49,155 bases of DNA from Candidatus Ventrenecus stercoripullorum (GTDB taxonomy: Bacteria > Bacillota_I > Bacilli_A > RF39 > UBA660): the NCBI GenBank assembly GCA_018712835.1, contig DVGF01000018.1, forward strand, positions 1 to 49,155. Reading direction: 5' to 3'. The position numbers and the translations under genes are program-made. The notes under the pieces are model-generated. The model had not been told where the DNA came from. It ran no database searches and saw only the letters and a list, made by a program, of their open reading frames with translations. This document shows positions 1-9,155 of this stretch, one piece after another (position 1 is the first letter of the stretch; every line of letters begins with the position of its first letter).

Positions 1-1
1 A

Positions 2-100
2 GGATTAACTGTTGATAAAAAAGAGATGAAAGAGCTTGAAGAACAGTACATTATTAGAACAGAAGGCATTAAAAAATGGAGTGTTCTTATTACTCCGTAA
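2..100 (+). CDS. C-terminal fragment of an unidentified protein (window-edge truncated)
   Basis: Open frame from the window edge: GLTVDKKEMKELEEQYIIRTEGIKKWSVLITP*. Confidence 0.4.
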   Translation, partial: GLTVDKKEMKELEEQYIIRTEGIKKWSVLITP

Positions 101-126
101 TTGTAACTTTTGTTTTTGGAAAGTCC

Positions 127-1374
127 CTATAAAGGTATTGCTTTTTCTTTTCGATAATAACTAGATTTTATTTCTTTGTTTTCTTTTTTGGCTAGTTCTA
201 ATATTTTGTCATATTCTTTTTGATATTCTTCTATTTTTTCTTTTGAAAACTCTTTTAATTCATATTCTCTAGCTATCTTTCTTGTATTATTCATTCTAAA
301 AAGCAATTCATACATTTTAAATGTCCAACTTGTGTCTGGAATATTTTCCATTAGTTCCATTAAATATCTGCCTAAATGAATATTACACTCATAATTTTCA
401 CTTCCATATTTATATAAAGTGGTATCATGATCTCCCATAATTCCGCCTAAAAACCTTGGAAGTATATTATCTTCCTGTATAGGCTTATGTCCTTTGTTTT
501 TATGTATTTTATATATGACATTTTTTTCATTACTGTAATTCCGTACATATAATTTTTTCTTGTTGAATTTTGTACTTGTTTCATCTGTATACCCATGTTT
601 GCCATTTAAAAAATTTTCTTCTATGACTTGAATTGTTTTTTCACTCTTCTTTCCAAATTCTTTTAAAATATTTACTAATGTTCCATTGGATATTTGATAA
701 ATTCCATTAGTAATTACTGCAAAATAGTCACTTAATCTCTCATAACTAATTACATTATAGCAGCTTAAATGAATGGACATAGTTTTAATACTATCTCCAT
801 AGGTAACATCTGTATAAAATTCTTTTGGTAAGTTTTCTTTGCTATTCTTTCTATATTTAAATATATGTTTTTCTATGTATGGTTTTATTTCCAATTCCAT
901 TCGATATTTTACTAGTGCTGGTTTTTTACTATCTCCTTTTATGATATGAGTTATTTCTCTTACTTCTATTTTTCTTTCTTCTATAAGTTTTTCAACATCT
1001 TTTTTACTTAAATTAGTACCTATATGTCCAATTTGTCCCCCAATTTTTTTCTTACTTTGTGTTCGATAATTATATTGATTAGACCTTGTTTTCTTTTTGG
1101 GAGTAACTATATTGGTAGAAGAGGGTTTGCTTGAATTATTACTATCTTTGTTCTTATGGTTTTTTAATCGTTCATTTTCTTCAATGAGTTTTTTTATGAG
1201 TTCTGCTTGTTCTAGGTTTTTTTCTTCCTCTTTTTTTCTCAATTCTTTTTCTTGATATAATTCTAGTCTTAGGCCACGAATTTCTGAAAGTAGCTTTTCA
1301 ATTTGTTCTGACATTTTTTCTAGTTGATGATAAATATTTAGATTATAATTGCTGTGCTTTCCCATGAAATTCAT
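127..1374 (-). pseudogene. IS66-family (TnpC-like) transposase, apparently C-terminally truncated
   Basis: N-terminal coiled coil, NNSSKPSS linker, GGQIGHIG motif and YTDET catalytic region resemble IS66 transposases; ends at KAIPL* without the usual C-terminal E-containing segment. Confidence 0.7.
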
Positions 1375-1595
1375 CTCCTTGTTACTTTAAGTATTACATA
1401 TTTTTGAAATAAATCAAGTGGCTTTATGCATTTTGTGGATAACTCCCCTAAATTTCGTTACTTATCAACTTTTACTTCAAAAAAAGAGATGTTTTTTCAT
1501 CTCTTAGTCTGAATAGTTACTAAAAAAGAAATAAATATTTATCCGTGTTGTGTGCAACACAAATAAATCTGTTATACTTATGGTGTTATGTAATT

Positions 1596-2018
1596 TTAAG
1601 ATCCGAGCATTTTATCAACGGACAAAGAATACTTTTTACATAACTCATATATACAAGACGTTGAGATCAGCAATTTATTTGTTTCATATCTAGATAATGT
1701 GAATCTTGAAATGTATGTTTCATGAGCCAATTCTTCTTGAGTTAAACCTTTCTCTATTCTAAATTTTTTTAATTGATCGGCAATTCTAGAAGAATTCAAT
1801 GTTCTAAATTCAAATATTTTTTCAAGTTTATCGCTTAACCCGAACAAATAATCTAAAGAAACATGATAAACATTTGCAAGAGAAATCATATGTTTTAATG
1901 GAATAACGGCTTTTCCAGATTCCCAGTCTGCATAGCTGGATTTAGAAACATGAATTTTATTTGCAATCTCAGACATTGAATAAGCTTCATATTCTCGTAA
2001 TTCTTTTAATCGAAACAT
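1596..2018 (-). CDS. Tandem-HTH XRE-family transcriptional regulator
   Basis: Two HTH_3 modules: LKELREYEAYSMSEIANKIHVSKSSYADWESGK and LKKFRIEKGLTQEELAHETYISRFTLSRYE. Confidence 0.8.
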   Translation of the reverse strand: MFRLKELREYEAYSMSEIANKIHVSKSSYADWESGKAVIPLKHMISLANVYHVSLDYLFGLSDKLEKIFEFRTLNSSRIADQLKKFRIEKGLTQEELAHETYISRFTLSRYETNKLLISTSCIYELCKKYSLSVDKMLGS

Positions 2019-2104
2019 AAATTTTCACCTAATGTGATTTTCTCAAATCATATCTTTAGTTTGGCTTAAACGCATGTATATATGCAACAAAGGAGGAGAT
2101 TTTT

Positions 2105-2389
2105 ATGAAATACATAAAGGACAATAATACCCTTTATTTAAGTAATGGAGACTTTATTATCGTAAAAAGTGAAAACCAAAAAAAGTATTCTGTAAAAATA
2201 GAATGCTCCGACGGAATAATTATAATAGATAATATTCCAGAAAAAAGAATAAAAGAATTGGCGTTAGAACAAGAGCAAGTAGTAACATTAAAAAAATATA
2301 ATGCACAACATTTAAAAATTAAAACTTTATATCGCAATCCTAGTACTATAAAAATACATGAAAACATAAAAATTATTTCACGCTATTAA
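2105..2389 (+). CDS. Hypothetical protein, 94 aa
   Basis: ORF with strong SD (aaaggaggagattttt ATG), divergent from the XRE regulator, followed by a terminator. Confidence 0.6.
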   Translation: MKYIKDNNTLYLSNGDFIIVKSENQKKYSVKIECSDGIIIIDNIPEKRIKELALEQEQVVTLKKYNAQHLKIKTLYRNPSTIKIHENIKIISRY

Positions 2390-2410
2390 TAAAAAATTCA
2401 TATTAACCAC

Positions 2411-2450
2411 AAAAAAATCCTCTCCAGAATTTCTGGAGAAGATTTTTTTT
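2411..2450. terminator. Bidirectional intrinsic terminator
   Basis: AAAAAAATCCTCTCCAGAATTTCTGGAGAAGATTTTTTTT, CTCCAG/CTGGAG stem with flanking A/T runs, between convergent ORFs. Confidence 0.8.
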
Positions 2451-2461
2451 ATAACATATAA

Positions 2462-3190
2462 TTAATTTAATAAATCTGTTTCAATATATGTATCAGTTTC
2501 ATAATCATATACTTTATTACCTTCTATTTTTCGGATACCATAATGATTAGAATTCGGAACCCAACTACCATTTATGTTATTCAAAAAGAAAAGATATTCA
2601 GTATTTGCTTCTTTATAATCTAATTTTCCATTCGAAGTATCCAATGAAAAACTATATGTCTCTAATTCTTCTTCGTTCAATGAATATTTTGCTTTGTGAC
2701 TTTCATCTAAAGAATTCACATAATCTTTAGCACTAAGTTTTCCACCCATCGATTTAATATTTAAAGAACTCAGATTATTGTTTCCTGAAGTACTATATGT
2801 AGATGCAGAATTATTTTTATAAACTTTAGTCACTTGAATGTTCATATCGGTATATATAAAAGTATTTTCAACTTCATAATTTAAAGAAGAAGTATCTATC
2901 GTTCCGGAAACAATAAGATCAGCAGCACTTGTTAAAAATTCCAAATCAGGTTCATGTCCATAAAAAGGATGTACCTCAATATTAATAATATTTTCGTCGC
3001 CTGTTGCGTCTTGAGAATCATTAAGTTCTTGTGATGGAACATTTTGATTTATTTTGATTTCAGTACTATCATCATCTTTCAAATTATTATTTGACAAATC
3101 CTTCCTTAAATATCCAACAGTTCCTATAGCAGTCAAGGAAACTACTAAAAATGCAGAAACGATTATAATAGTTTTAGATTTTTTCTTCAT
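2462..3190 (-). CDS. Hypothetical membrane-anchored/secreted protein
   Basis: N-terminal KKKSK + hydrophobic segment; 20 nt downstream of the protease gene on the same strand. Confidence 0.6.
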   Translation of the reverse strand: MKKKSKTIIIVSAFLVVSLTAIGTVGYLRKDLSNNNLKDDDSTEIKINQNVPSQELNDSQDATGDENIINIEVHPFYGHEPDLEFLTSAADLIVSGTIDTSSLNYEVENTFIYTDMNIQVTKVYKNNSASTYSTSGNNNLSSLNIKSMGGKLSAKDYVNSLDESHKAKYSLNEEELETYSFSLDTSNGKLDYKEANTEYLFFLNNINGSWVPNSNHYGIRKIEGNKVYDYETDTYIETDLLN

Positions 3191-3210
3191 TTTTAAACCT
3201 TCTTTCTTTT

Positions 3211-3804
3211 TTATGGATATAAGTAATTAAATGTAGCATTATCAATTGAGGTTACTCCTGTTACACTAGAATCCATGTCACTAGCATTCCAGTACATTAC
3301 TGAATGTGTATCAGGATTATGTGCTAGCCCCCATGCATGTCCTAGCTCATGTACTACACCTACCAACCTAAGTCTCTCTTCATAAGTATTCATCTGGTTT
3401 TCATCAAATGCGATTTCTGCAAATAACCAATTTTCATTGTTTGGATTTACCGCCACTGCTTGTCCATTAACCCTTTTATACACTGTAGTAATTGCTAAAG
3501 TATTTGGCTGCAAGCCATAGCTATAAAAATCCACAGCACTTAAAGATATATTTGTAGTTCTCGTTAAAGGATATAACCTATTATATCCAACGCCGGTATG
3601 TACCCAATTATCAGTACCTCTTAAAATTAAATACGTATAATAAGACGATACACTACTGTCAACATAGTACCATATATTTTCTACATTCCAAGTAATTACA
3701 TGATTATTATATGTATAATATGTTGTAGCATGTGCTTGGATCGGAACAATTGTTAAAAGTAGCAATATAATTCCTGACACAAAAAATGTTCTAATTTTTT
3801 TCAT
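3211..3804 (-). CDS. Secreted matrixin-like zinc metalloprotease
   Basis: Signal peptide; HELGHAWGLAH (HExxHxxGxxH) plus downstream SVMYW Met-turn. Confidence 0.85.
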   Translation of the reverse strand: MKKIRTFFVSGIILLLLTIVPIQAHATTYYTYNNHVITWNVENIWYYVDSSVSSYYTYLILRGTDNWVHTGVGYNRLYPLTRTTNISLSAVDFYSYGLQPNTLAITTVYKRVNGQAVAVNPNNENWLFAEIAFDENQMNTYEERLRLVGVVHELGHAWGLAHNPDTHSVMYWNASDMDSSVTGVTSIDNATFNYLYP

Positions 3805-4181
3805 AATAAACTCCTTTTCTTAAAATAAAATCATTTATTCTTATAACATCATGTGTAAAAAATACTACAAATCAATTAACAAAACAAAATTATTTTGGTT
3901 TCCAACAATAATTAACATGATAAACTTTTCTTTTAATTAAATCTAAATTTGTGATTAAAACAAACAAAAAGTAAAAATGCTGATTTATATGAATTATGTT
4001 TTTAATTGCACAGAATATAACAAGAAACAATTATATCAATGCCAACTATTATTGGAATAGCATCACCATCCCAACACATAAAACAAACTCAATACACAAC
4101 ACTACTACCACTATTTAGAAAAACAATATGAGTTAAATTTTACTTAAAACAAGTTTATCACATTAATGCACAATAGTCAAT

Positions 4182-4231
4182 TAATTTTTATTATAACTCA
4201 GGTCACATAATTTTTATTATAACTCAGGTCA
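4182..4231. repeat. Two direct copies of TAATTTTTATTATAACTCAGGTCA (26-nt period)
   Basis: Identical 24-mers at 4182-4205 and 4208-4231; the inner copy overlaps the IS left inverted repeat. Confidence 0.85.
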
Positions 4232-5771
4232 AAAACATGAAAAAAAAGAAAAGTTTATAAACCAGTATAATTGCAGGGATTATAGTCATATTTTAAAGAA
4301 AAAAACGATGTAATTTTGTGCATGAATCTTGCCAAAATATCTAAAATGTATATTTTATGTGATAAAATGATTGATTTGAACTCTTATTTTAAGTACTATT
4401 GATAATAGGAGTGATAAGAAATGATAGCAAAAAGAACAGTAAGAAAAACTATAAAAAAAGAAAATATTTCTATAGAAGATATCTCAAAAGAAAGTATTGA
4501 TAACTTGATAGAACAAATTAACAAACAAATTGATGATCCTCGTCAAAAAAAGAAAAAAACATATAAAATATGGGACATCGTAATCACTGTATTTTTAGCT
4601 GTAATAGCTAATTGTAACGATTGGGATGATATTGTTGTGTTTGCTAAAAGCAATTATAAATTCTTGAGAAAATATTTAAAAATGACAGGTGGTATTCCCT
4701 GTTCAAAAACCTATGAAAGAATCATTTCTTGTATAGATTCCTCTCAGTTAGAATCCATCTGTCTATTTTTCTTAACAGATATTATTGGGATCAAAAAGAA
4801 AAAAATGAGAGATATCATTAATATAGATGGTAAGGTGGATAAAAGTAGTTCCTATTTAAAATTAAATGAAAACGGAGACGTAGAAGCCGTAAAATCTTTA
4901 AATGTTTTAAATGCATATTCTAATCAATATGGCATATGTTTGGCTAGCGAAAAAATAGAAGATAAAACAAACGAAATTACTGCTTTTCCTACCATAATAG
5001 ACCGCCTTAATATCCGTAATAAAATCATAACGGTAGATGCTATAAATACTCAAAAAGAAAATTGCACGATCGTAAAAAAGAAACGTGGAGACTATTGTTT
5101 TGCTGTGAAAGAAAATCAACCGAATCTACATCGAGATATCGTAGATTACTTTGATGAAGAGACTTTAAAAGAACTATCAAAACATTCTGAAAATTACAAG
5201 AAAACGATTGAAACAAGAGGAAATGAAACCATTATTTATGAATGTTATCAAACTACGGATGTGGACTGGTATTTTGAAAAGAAATTATGGACAGGATTAA
5301 AATCTATCGGGGTCATCAAAAAGATTTTTGATAATCCATACAACAAAAACAAACAGACAGAATATAGATACTACATAAGTAGTTTACCATTAGATGTGAA
5401 TCTATTTTATAATTGTATAAGATGTCATTGGTCCGTAGAAAACAAGTTACATTGGCACTTAGATTTCACTTTTAAACAAGATGACAATACTACTGTGGAT
5501 AAAGAAGCTTTACTAGGATTACAAATTATTAAGAAAATGGCTTTAGGTATATTAAATCCTATTAAAACGAAGCAAAAAATAAGTATGAACAAATTAAGAT
5601 TACAGATTTCTTTTCATGTCGAAAGTGAGATCGCTAAAATCTTTCAATTTTACGCAAGATAAGGTCTCAAAACAGCTTTGTTTTTTTCATAATAAAATGC
5701 CGATAATCCCTTTTTAAATAAGGTATTTATCAGCATTTATAAATTCTTTCATGTCTTTAACCTGATTATAA
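4214..5771 (+). mobile_element. ISAs1-family insertion sequence
   Basis: Transposase flanked by imperfect terminal IRs: left TTATAACTCAGGTCAAAAACATGAAA, right (reverse complement of 5748-5771) TTATAATCAGGTTAAAGACATGAA. Confidence 0.75.
4421..5662 (+). CDS. ISAs1-family transposase
   Basis: NIDGK, ITVDAINTQKE, GDYCFAVKENQP, HWSVENKLHWHLDFTFKQDDN motifs typical of ISAs1 DDE transposases. Confidence 0.9.
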   Translation: MIAKRTVRKTIKKENISIEDISKESIDNLIEQINKQIDDPRQKKKKTYKIWDIVITVFLAVIANCNDWDDIVVFAKSNYKFLRKYLKMTGGIPCSKTYERIISCIDSSQLESICLFFLTDIIGIKKKKMRDIINIDGKVDKSSSYLKLNENGDVEAVKSLNVLNAYSNQYGICLASEKIEDKTNEITAFPTIIDRLNIRNKIITVDAINTQKENCTIVKKKRGDYCFAVKENQPNLHRDIVDYFDEETLKELSKHSENYKKTIETRGNETIIYECYQTTDVDWYFEKKLWTGLKSIGVIKKIFDNPYNKNKQTEYRYYISSLPLDVNLFYNCIRCHWSVENKLHWHLDFTFKQDDNTTVDKEALLGLQIIKKMALGILNPIKTKQKISMNKLRLQISFHVESEIAKIFQFYAR

Positions 5772-5993
5772 CTTGCTTTACAAACAATTAGATAAACATT
5801 CAAGAGTACGGTAAAGCACGTACTCATTCTCATTAAACTGAATTTCTTTTTTCATAACAAATCCTCCATTGATAGTGATGTTAACTCTGGTCAAAAAATA
5901 ATGCAAGTCATATTCAATAACTTTTTACTGATATTTACTGCCTTCTGTGATAGTGTTTGTGTTGTAAAAATATATAAATTGAGGTGGGAAAAA

Positions 5994-6194
5994 ATGAGTA
6001 AAAAGAAATATCCAGTTGGATATAAGTTTAACAAATTAACAATCCTAGAATATATGGGATCAATGGACAAAGATAAGAACAAACATTGTTTTTATAAATG
6101 TCAATGTGAATGTGGAAAAATTATTTATATTAGAACTCAACAAATCAACGTTCAAAAAAGCTGTGGGTGTTATACTAAATTACAACAAAACTAA
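5994..6194 (+). CDS. Small Cys-rich phage-type protein (putative zinc-binding)
   Basis: MSKKKYPVGYKFNKLTILEYMG...YKCQCECGKIIYIRTQQINVQKSCGC; SD gaggtgg upstream of ATG 5994, preferred over the longer ORF start. Confidence 0.6.
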   Translation: MSKKKYPVGYKFNKLTILEYMGSMDKDKNKHCFYKCQCECGKIIYIRTQQINVQKSCGCYTKLQQN

Positions 6195-6207
6195 GTACGA
6201 TGGGCAT

Positions 6208-6250
6208 AAAAAAAACGATTTTAACCTTATAAAACAAGGAAAAAATCGGT
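6208..6250 (-). terminator. Intrinsic terminator downstream of tRNA-Trp
   Basis: Minus strand CGATTTT...AAAATCG followed by TTTTTTTT. Confidence 0.6.
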
Positions 6251-6259
6251 ATTTTCTCA

Positions 6260-6333
6260 TGGCAGGGGATAAGTGAGTCGAACACTTAACCGCGGTTTTG
6301 GAGACCGATATTTTACCATTAAACTAATCCCCT
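6260..6333 (-). tRNA. tRNA-Trp (CCA anticodon), CCA encoded
   Basis: AGGGGATTAGTTTAATGGTAAAATATCGGTCTCCAAAACCGCGGTTAAGTGTTCGACTCACTTATCCCCTGCCA; perfect 7-bp acceptor, T-arm AAGTG-TTCGACT-CACTT, loop CTCCAAA. Confidence 0.85.
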
Positions 6334-6583
6334 ATAAATTATTTTTAAAACAATTAAAATTATATCAAATGTTATCAATTTTAATCAATATGTACCGAAT
6401 AAAAAACGGTTAAAATTGTCCTAAATTAATACACATAAATCAAAAATAATTGATTTATTTTTTCATAGGTTGGTACAATTTTTGGTACAATTTTCATTTT
6501 TTTAACAACTTTTGTACCTTCTAATCTCCTTAAACTCAATAAAACCAAAGGATTTTTAAAAAACAAATCAAACCTTAATTGTT

Positions 6584-6623
6584 AGTTTTGGAGACTCCTA
6601 TGCTACCATTATACCACGCCCCT
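6584..6623 (-). pseudogene. Truncated tRNA-Trp-like 5' half
   Basis: AGGGGCGTGGTATAATGGTAGCATAGGAGTCTCCAAAACT then loss of tRNA structure; T arm and 3' acceptor absent. Confidence 0.65.
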
Positions 6624-6697
6624 AAAATTTCTTGGACATCCTCATTATATCATGAGAATACGGACATTTCCAGTATTTTTTACATAAAATACTTTAG

Positions 6698-7126
6698 GTG
6701 ATAAATGTGATAATTGATTATACCGCAAAAGAAAAAGAATTACTCGCAAGAATTATGAGAGCCGAAGCATTAAATGAAGGTGATCTAGGTATGCTAATGG
6801 TTGGAAATGTCGTTGTCAATCGTGCTTTAGTAGATTGTTATACCTTTAAAAATGTAAATACCATTTATGATGTAATCTACCAACCAAACCAATTTGTCGG
6901 AACAAATAGTTCTTTATTTGAAGCAACTCCAACAAACCTTGAAAAACAATTAGCCGAACGTATATTAAAAGGAGAATACTATTACCCTGCTACGCATGCC
7001 TTATGGTTCTATGCTCCAGGAAGCAACAATTGTACATCTACTTGGTATTCTCAACCTCTAGCAGGTCGTTACAAAAATCACTGCTTTTATAGACCAAACG
7101 TTGGAGAATGCGATGAGATTTACTAA
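6698..7126 (+). CDS. SleB/CwlJ-like cell wall hydrolase (Hydrolase_2)
   Basis: LLARIMRAEALNEGDLGMLMVGNVVVNR ... ATHALWFYAP. Confidence 0.85.
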   Translation: MINVIIDYTAKEKELLARIMRAEALNEGDLGMLMVGNVVVNRALVDCYTFKNVNTIYDVIYQPNQFVGTNSSLFEATPTNLEKQLAERILKGEYYYPATHALWFYAPGSNNCTSTWYSQPLAGRYKNHCFYRPNVGECDEIY

Positions 7127-7140
7127 ATATTTTTCTCACA

Positions 7141-7168
7141 AAAAAGGACTACTCAAGTAGCCTTTTTC
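7141..7168. terminator. Bidirectional terminator between convergent genes
   Basis: AAAAAGGACTACTCAAGTAGCCTTTTT. Confidence 0.75.
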
Positions 7169-8523
7169 TATGGAATAATAAGCTTTTGACCAATAGACAA
7201 CATAGAATTTGTTAAATTATTTGCATTCATAATAGCATTGACACTAGTATTATACTTCTGAGCAATCGCATATAAGTTATCACCGGCAACTACAGTATAA
7301 ATCACTTCATTTCCGTGACTTGGAATTTTAAGAACTTGACCAATCGATAACATATTAGAAGTCAAATTATTATAAGCTTTTAACTCATCAACCGTAACAC
7401 CATATCGATTAGCAATAGCATATAAACTATCACCAGGCACAACGGTATACATAGTGTCGTTAGAACCACTTGAAGAAGAATTACCAACAACTAATGTTTG
7501 ACCAATACTAAGAGAGTCACTAGTAAGACCATTTAAATCTTTAAGTTCATTGACTGTAAGACCATATTGATTTGCTATCTTATACAATGTATCGCCTGAT
7601 TTCACTACATAAACATTTCCATTACTCGTTTCTCCACTAGCCTTCACAAGCAATTTTTGACCAATACTAAGATTATTCGAAGTTAAATGATTTAACGATT
7701 TCAATTCATCAACAGTAAGCCCAAAACGCCTAGCAATCGCATACAAATTATCACCAGCAACAACGGTATAATACTCTCCAGTAGTCACCGGTTCTTCTTC
7801 TGTCGTTGGAATTAACAAGACTTGATTGATAGACAATGCATTACTTGTCAAATTATTCTTTTCTTTTAAATCATCAACACTGACACCAAACTTTTTAGCA
7901 ATACTCCACAATGTATCACCAGATTTTACCACATAACTATTTGTACCACTAGAACCACCAGAATATGGAACACCAACATAACTAGCCACTGCTCTAACAA
8001 CCGCTTCCGCAAGTTCTTCCCAATTATTTTTTAATAAACTAACATCATCCCCTGTACTATCTACAAAACCATATTCAATAATCACAGACTCATTATTAGG
8101 TGTATCTCTTAAAATATAATAATAATCCTTAGATGGATCAGATGGAAGTCTTCGTTGATAATACTTACGCACATTTTGTCCAGATTTAACAAATTCATTA
8201 GCAATCATACTAGAAAGCTTATCCGAATTACGTAAAGAATAAATAACTTCTGCACCATCTCCACCACCGGCATTAATATGATTAGAAAGAAGGATAACAT
8301 CACTACCATTTCCATAAAAACTTTGAGCTTTCGTTGGTCTATCACTAGGTCCTAACGTCACATCACTAGTTCTTGTCATTTCATTTGGAATACCAAGCTC
8401 ATCAAAACGTTTATGTAAATACTCACTAATCTTTAAAGTCAAATCTTTCTCAACAATACCATTTGCACTAGTTCCAGGATCTTCCCCACCATGTCCAGCA
8501 TCAATCACGATTTTTTTGGCCAT
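7168..8523 (-). CDS. N-acetylmuramoyl-L-alanine amidase (Amidase_3) with five LysM modules
   Basis: KIVIDAGHGGEDPGTSANGIVEKDL catalytic domain; five YxVxxGDxLxxIAxxxG(V/L)xVxxLxxxNxLxxxxLxIGQ repeats. Confidence 0.93.
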   Translation of the reverse strand: MAKKIVIDAGHGGEDPGTSANGIVEKDLTLKISEYLHKRFDELGIPNEMTRTSDVTLGPSDRPTKAQSFYGNGSDVILLSNHINAGGGDGAEVIYSLRNSDKLSSMIANEFVKSGQNVRKYYQRRLPSDPSKDYYYILRDTPNNESVIIEYGFVDSTGDDVSLLKNNWEELAEAVVRAVASYVGVPYSGGSSGTNSYVVKSGDTLWSIAKKFGVSVDDLKEKNNLTSNALSINQVLLIPTTEEEPVTTGEYYTVVAGDNLYAIARRFGLTVDELKSLNHLTSNNLSIGQKLLVKASGETSNGNVYVVKSGDTLYKIANQYGLTVNELKDLNGLTSDSLSIGQTLVVGNSSSSGSNDTMYTVVPGDSLYAIANRYGVTVDELKAYNNLTSNMLSIGQVLKIPSHGNEVIYTVVAGDNLYAIAQKYNTSVNAIMNANNLTNSMLSIGQKLIIP

Positions 8524-8583
8524 ATAAAATACCTCCTATCATAATCTATGATAAAAGATAATTTTTGCTATCCACAAAGCAAA

Positions 8584-9135
8584 TTAGTTATCCACAGTAA
8601 TTTTATCGACAATCATGCCTTCGATATCATAAATTGTAAATGTTTTATCTTCATAAATCATATAAGTTGGCAAATTTCCTTCTCGTGGAAAAGAAATAGA
8701 ACCAACATTAATATAAACCATATCGTTCATACGTTTTATATACGGAACATGTTCGTGTCCATAAACCAAAACACCTTCCCTATCGAGAAATTTTTCATTC
8801 TTTTTCATACTATACTCATTTCCATGAGTAATATAAATAGAAATATCATCTACTAAAATCATCGAAAGTCCTTCACAAATAGGAAAAGAAGACGTTACTA
8901 CATCCACATCCGCATCACAATTACCACGCATACAAATTAAAATATTTTGATATTTCTCCAAAAAATCTCTGACTTGAAATCGGTCTATTTTAGACAAAAT
9001 CCTTGTATTATTAGCTTGATAATACAAATCTCCCAACACAACCAATTTCTCAATCTTCTGTGTTTCCAACACCCTTTCAATTACATGCAAATTTTCATAC
9101 TTACCATGAATATCTGATAAAAATAAAATCTTCAC
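8584..9135 (-). CDS. YfcE/MJ0936-family metallophosphoesterase
   Basis: MKILFLSDIHGKYENL, VLGDLYY, GNCD, THGNEY, YGHEHVP motifs. Confidence 0.88.
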   Translation of the reverse strand: MKILFLSDIHGKYENLHVIERVLETQKIEKLVVLGDLYYQANNTRILSKIDRFQVRDFLEKYQNILICMRGNCDADVDVVTSSFPICEGLSMILVDDISIYITHGNEYSMKKNEKFLDREGVLVYGHEHVPYIKRMNDMVYINVGSISFPREGNLPTYMIYEDKTFTIYDIEGMIVDKITVDN

Positions 9136-9155
9136 AAAAATTCCTCCTCAACAAA

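Noticed and set aside
2134-2367. 77-aa minus-strand ORF
   Set aside because: Antisense to the 94-aa ORF, which has a strong SD; no independent support.
7190-7930. DNA repeats of ~150-200 bp
   Set aside because: Explained by the five LysM modules of the amidase; not a CRISPR or satellite.
8568-8602. Two TTATCCACA-like motifs
   Set aside because: Isolated DnaA-box-like words far from the origin clusters, at a gene boundary; expected by chance at this base composition.
8548-8856. 102-aa plus-strand ORF
   Set aside because: Antisense to the metallophosphoesterase; low-complexity translation.
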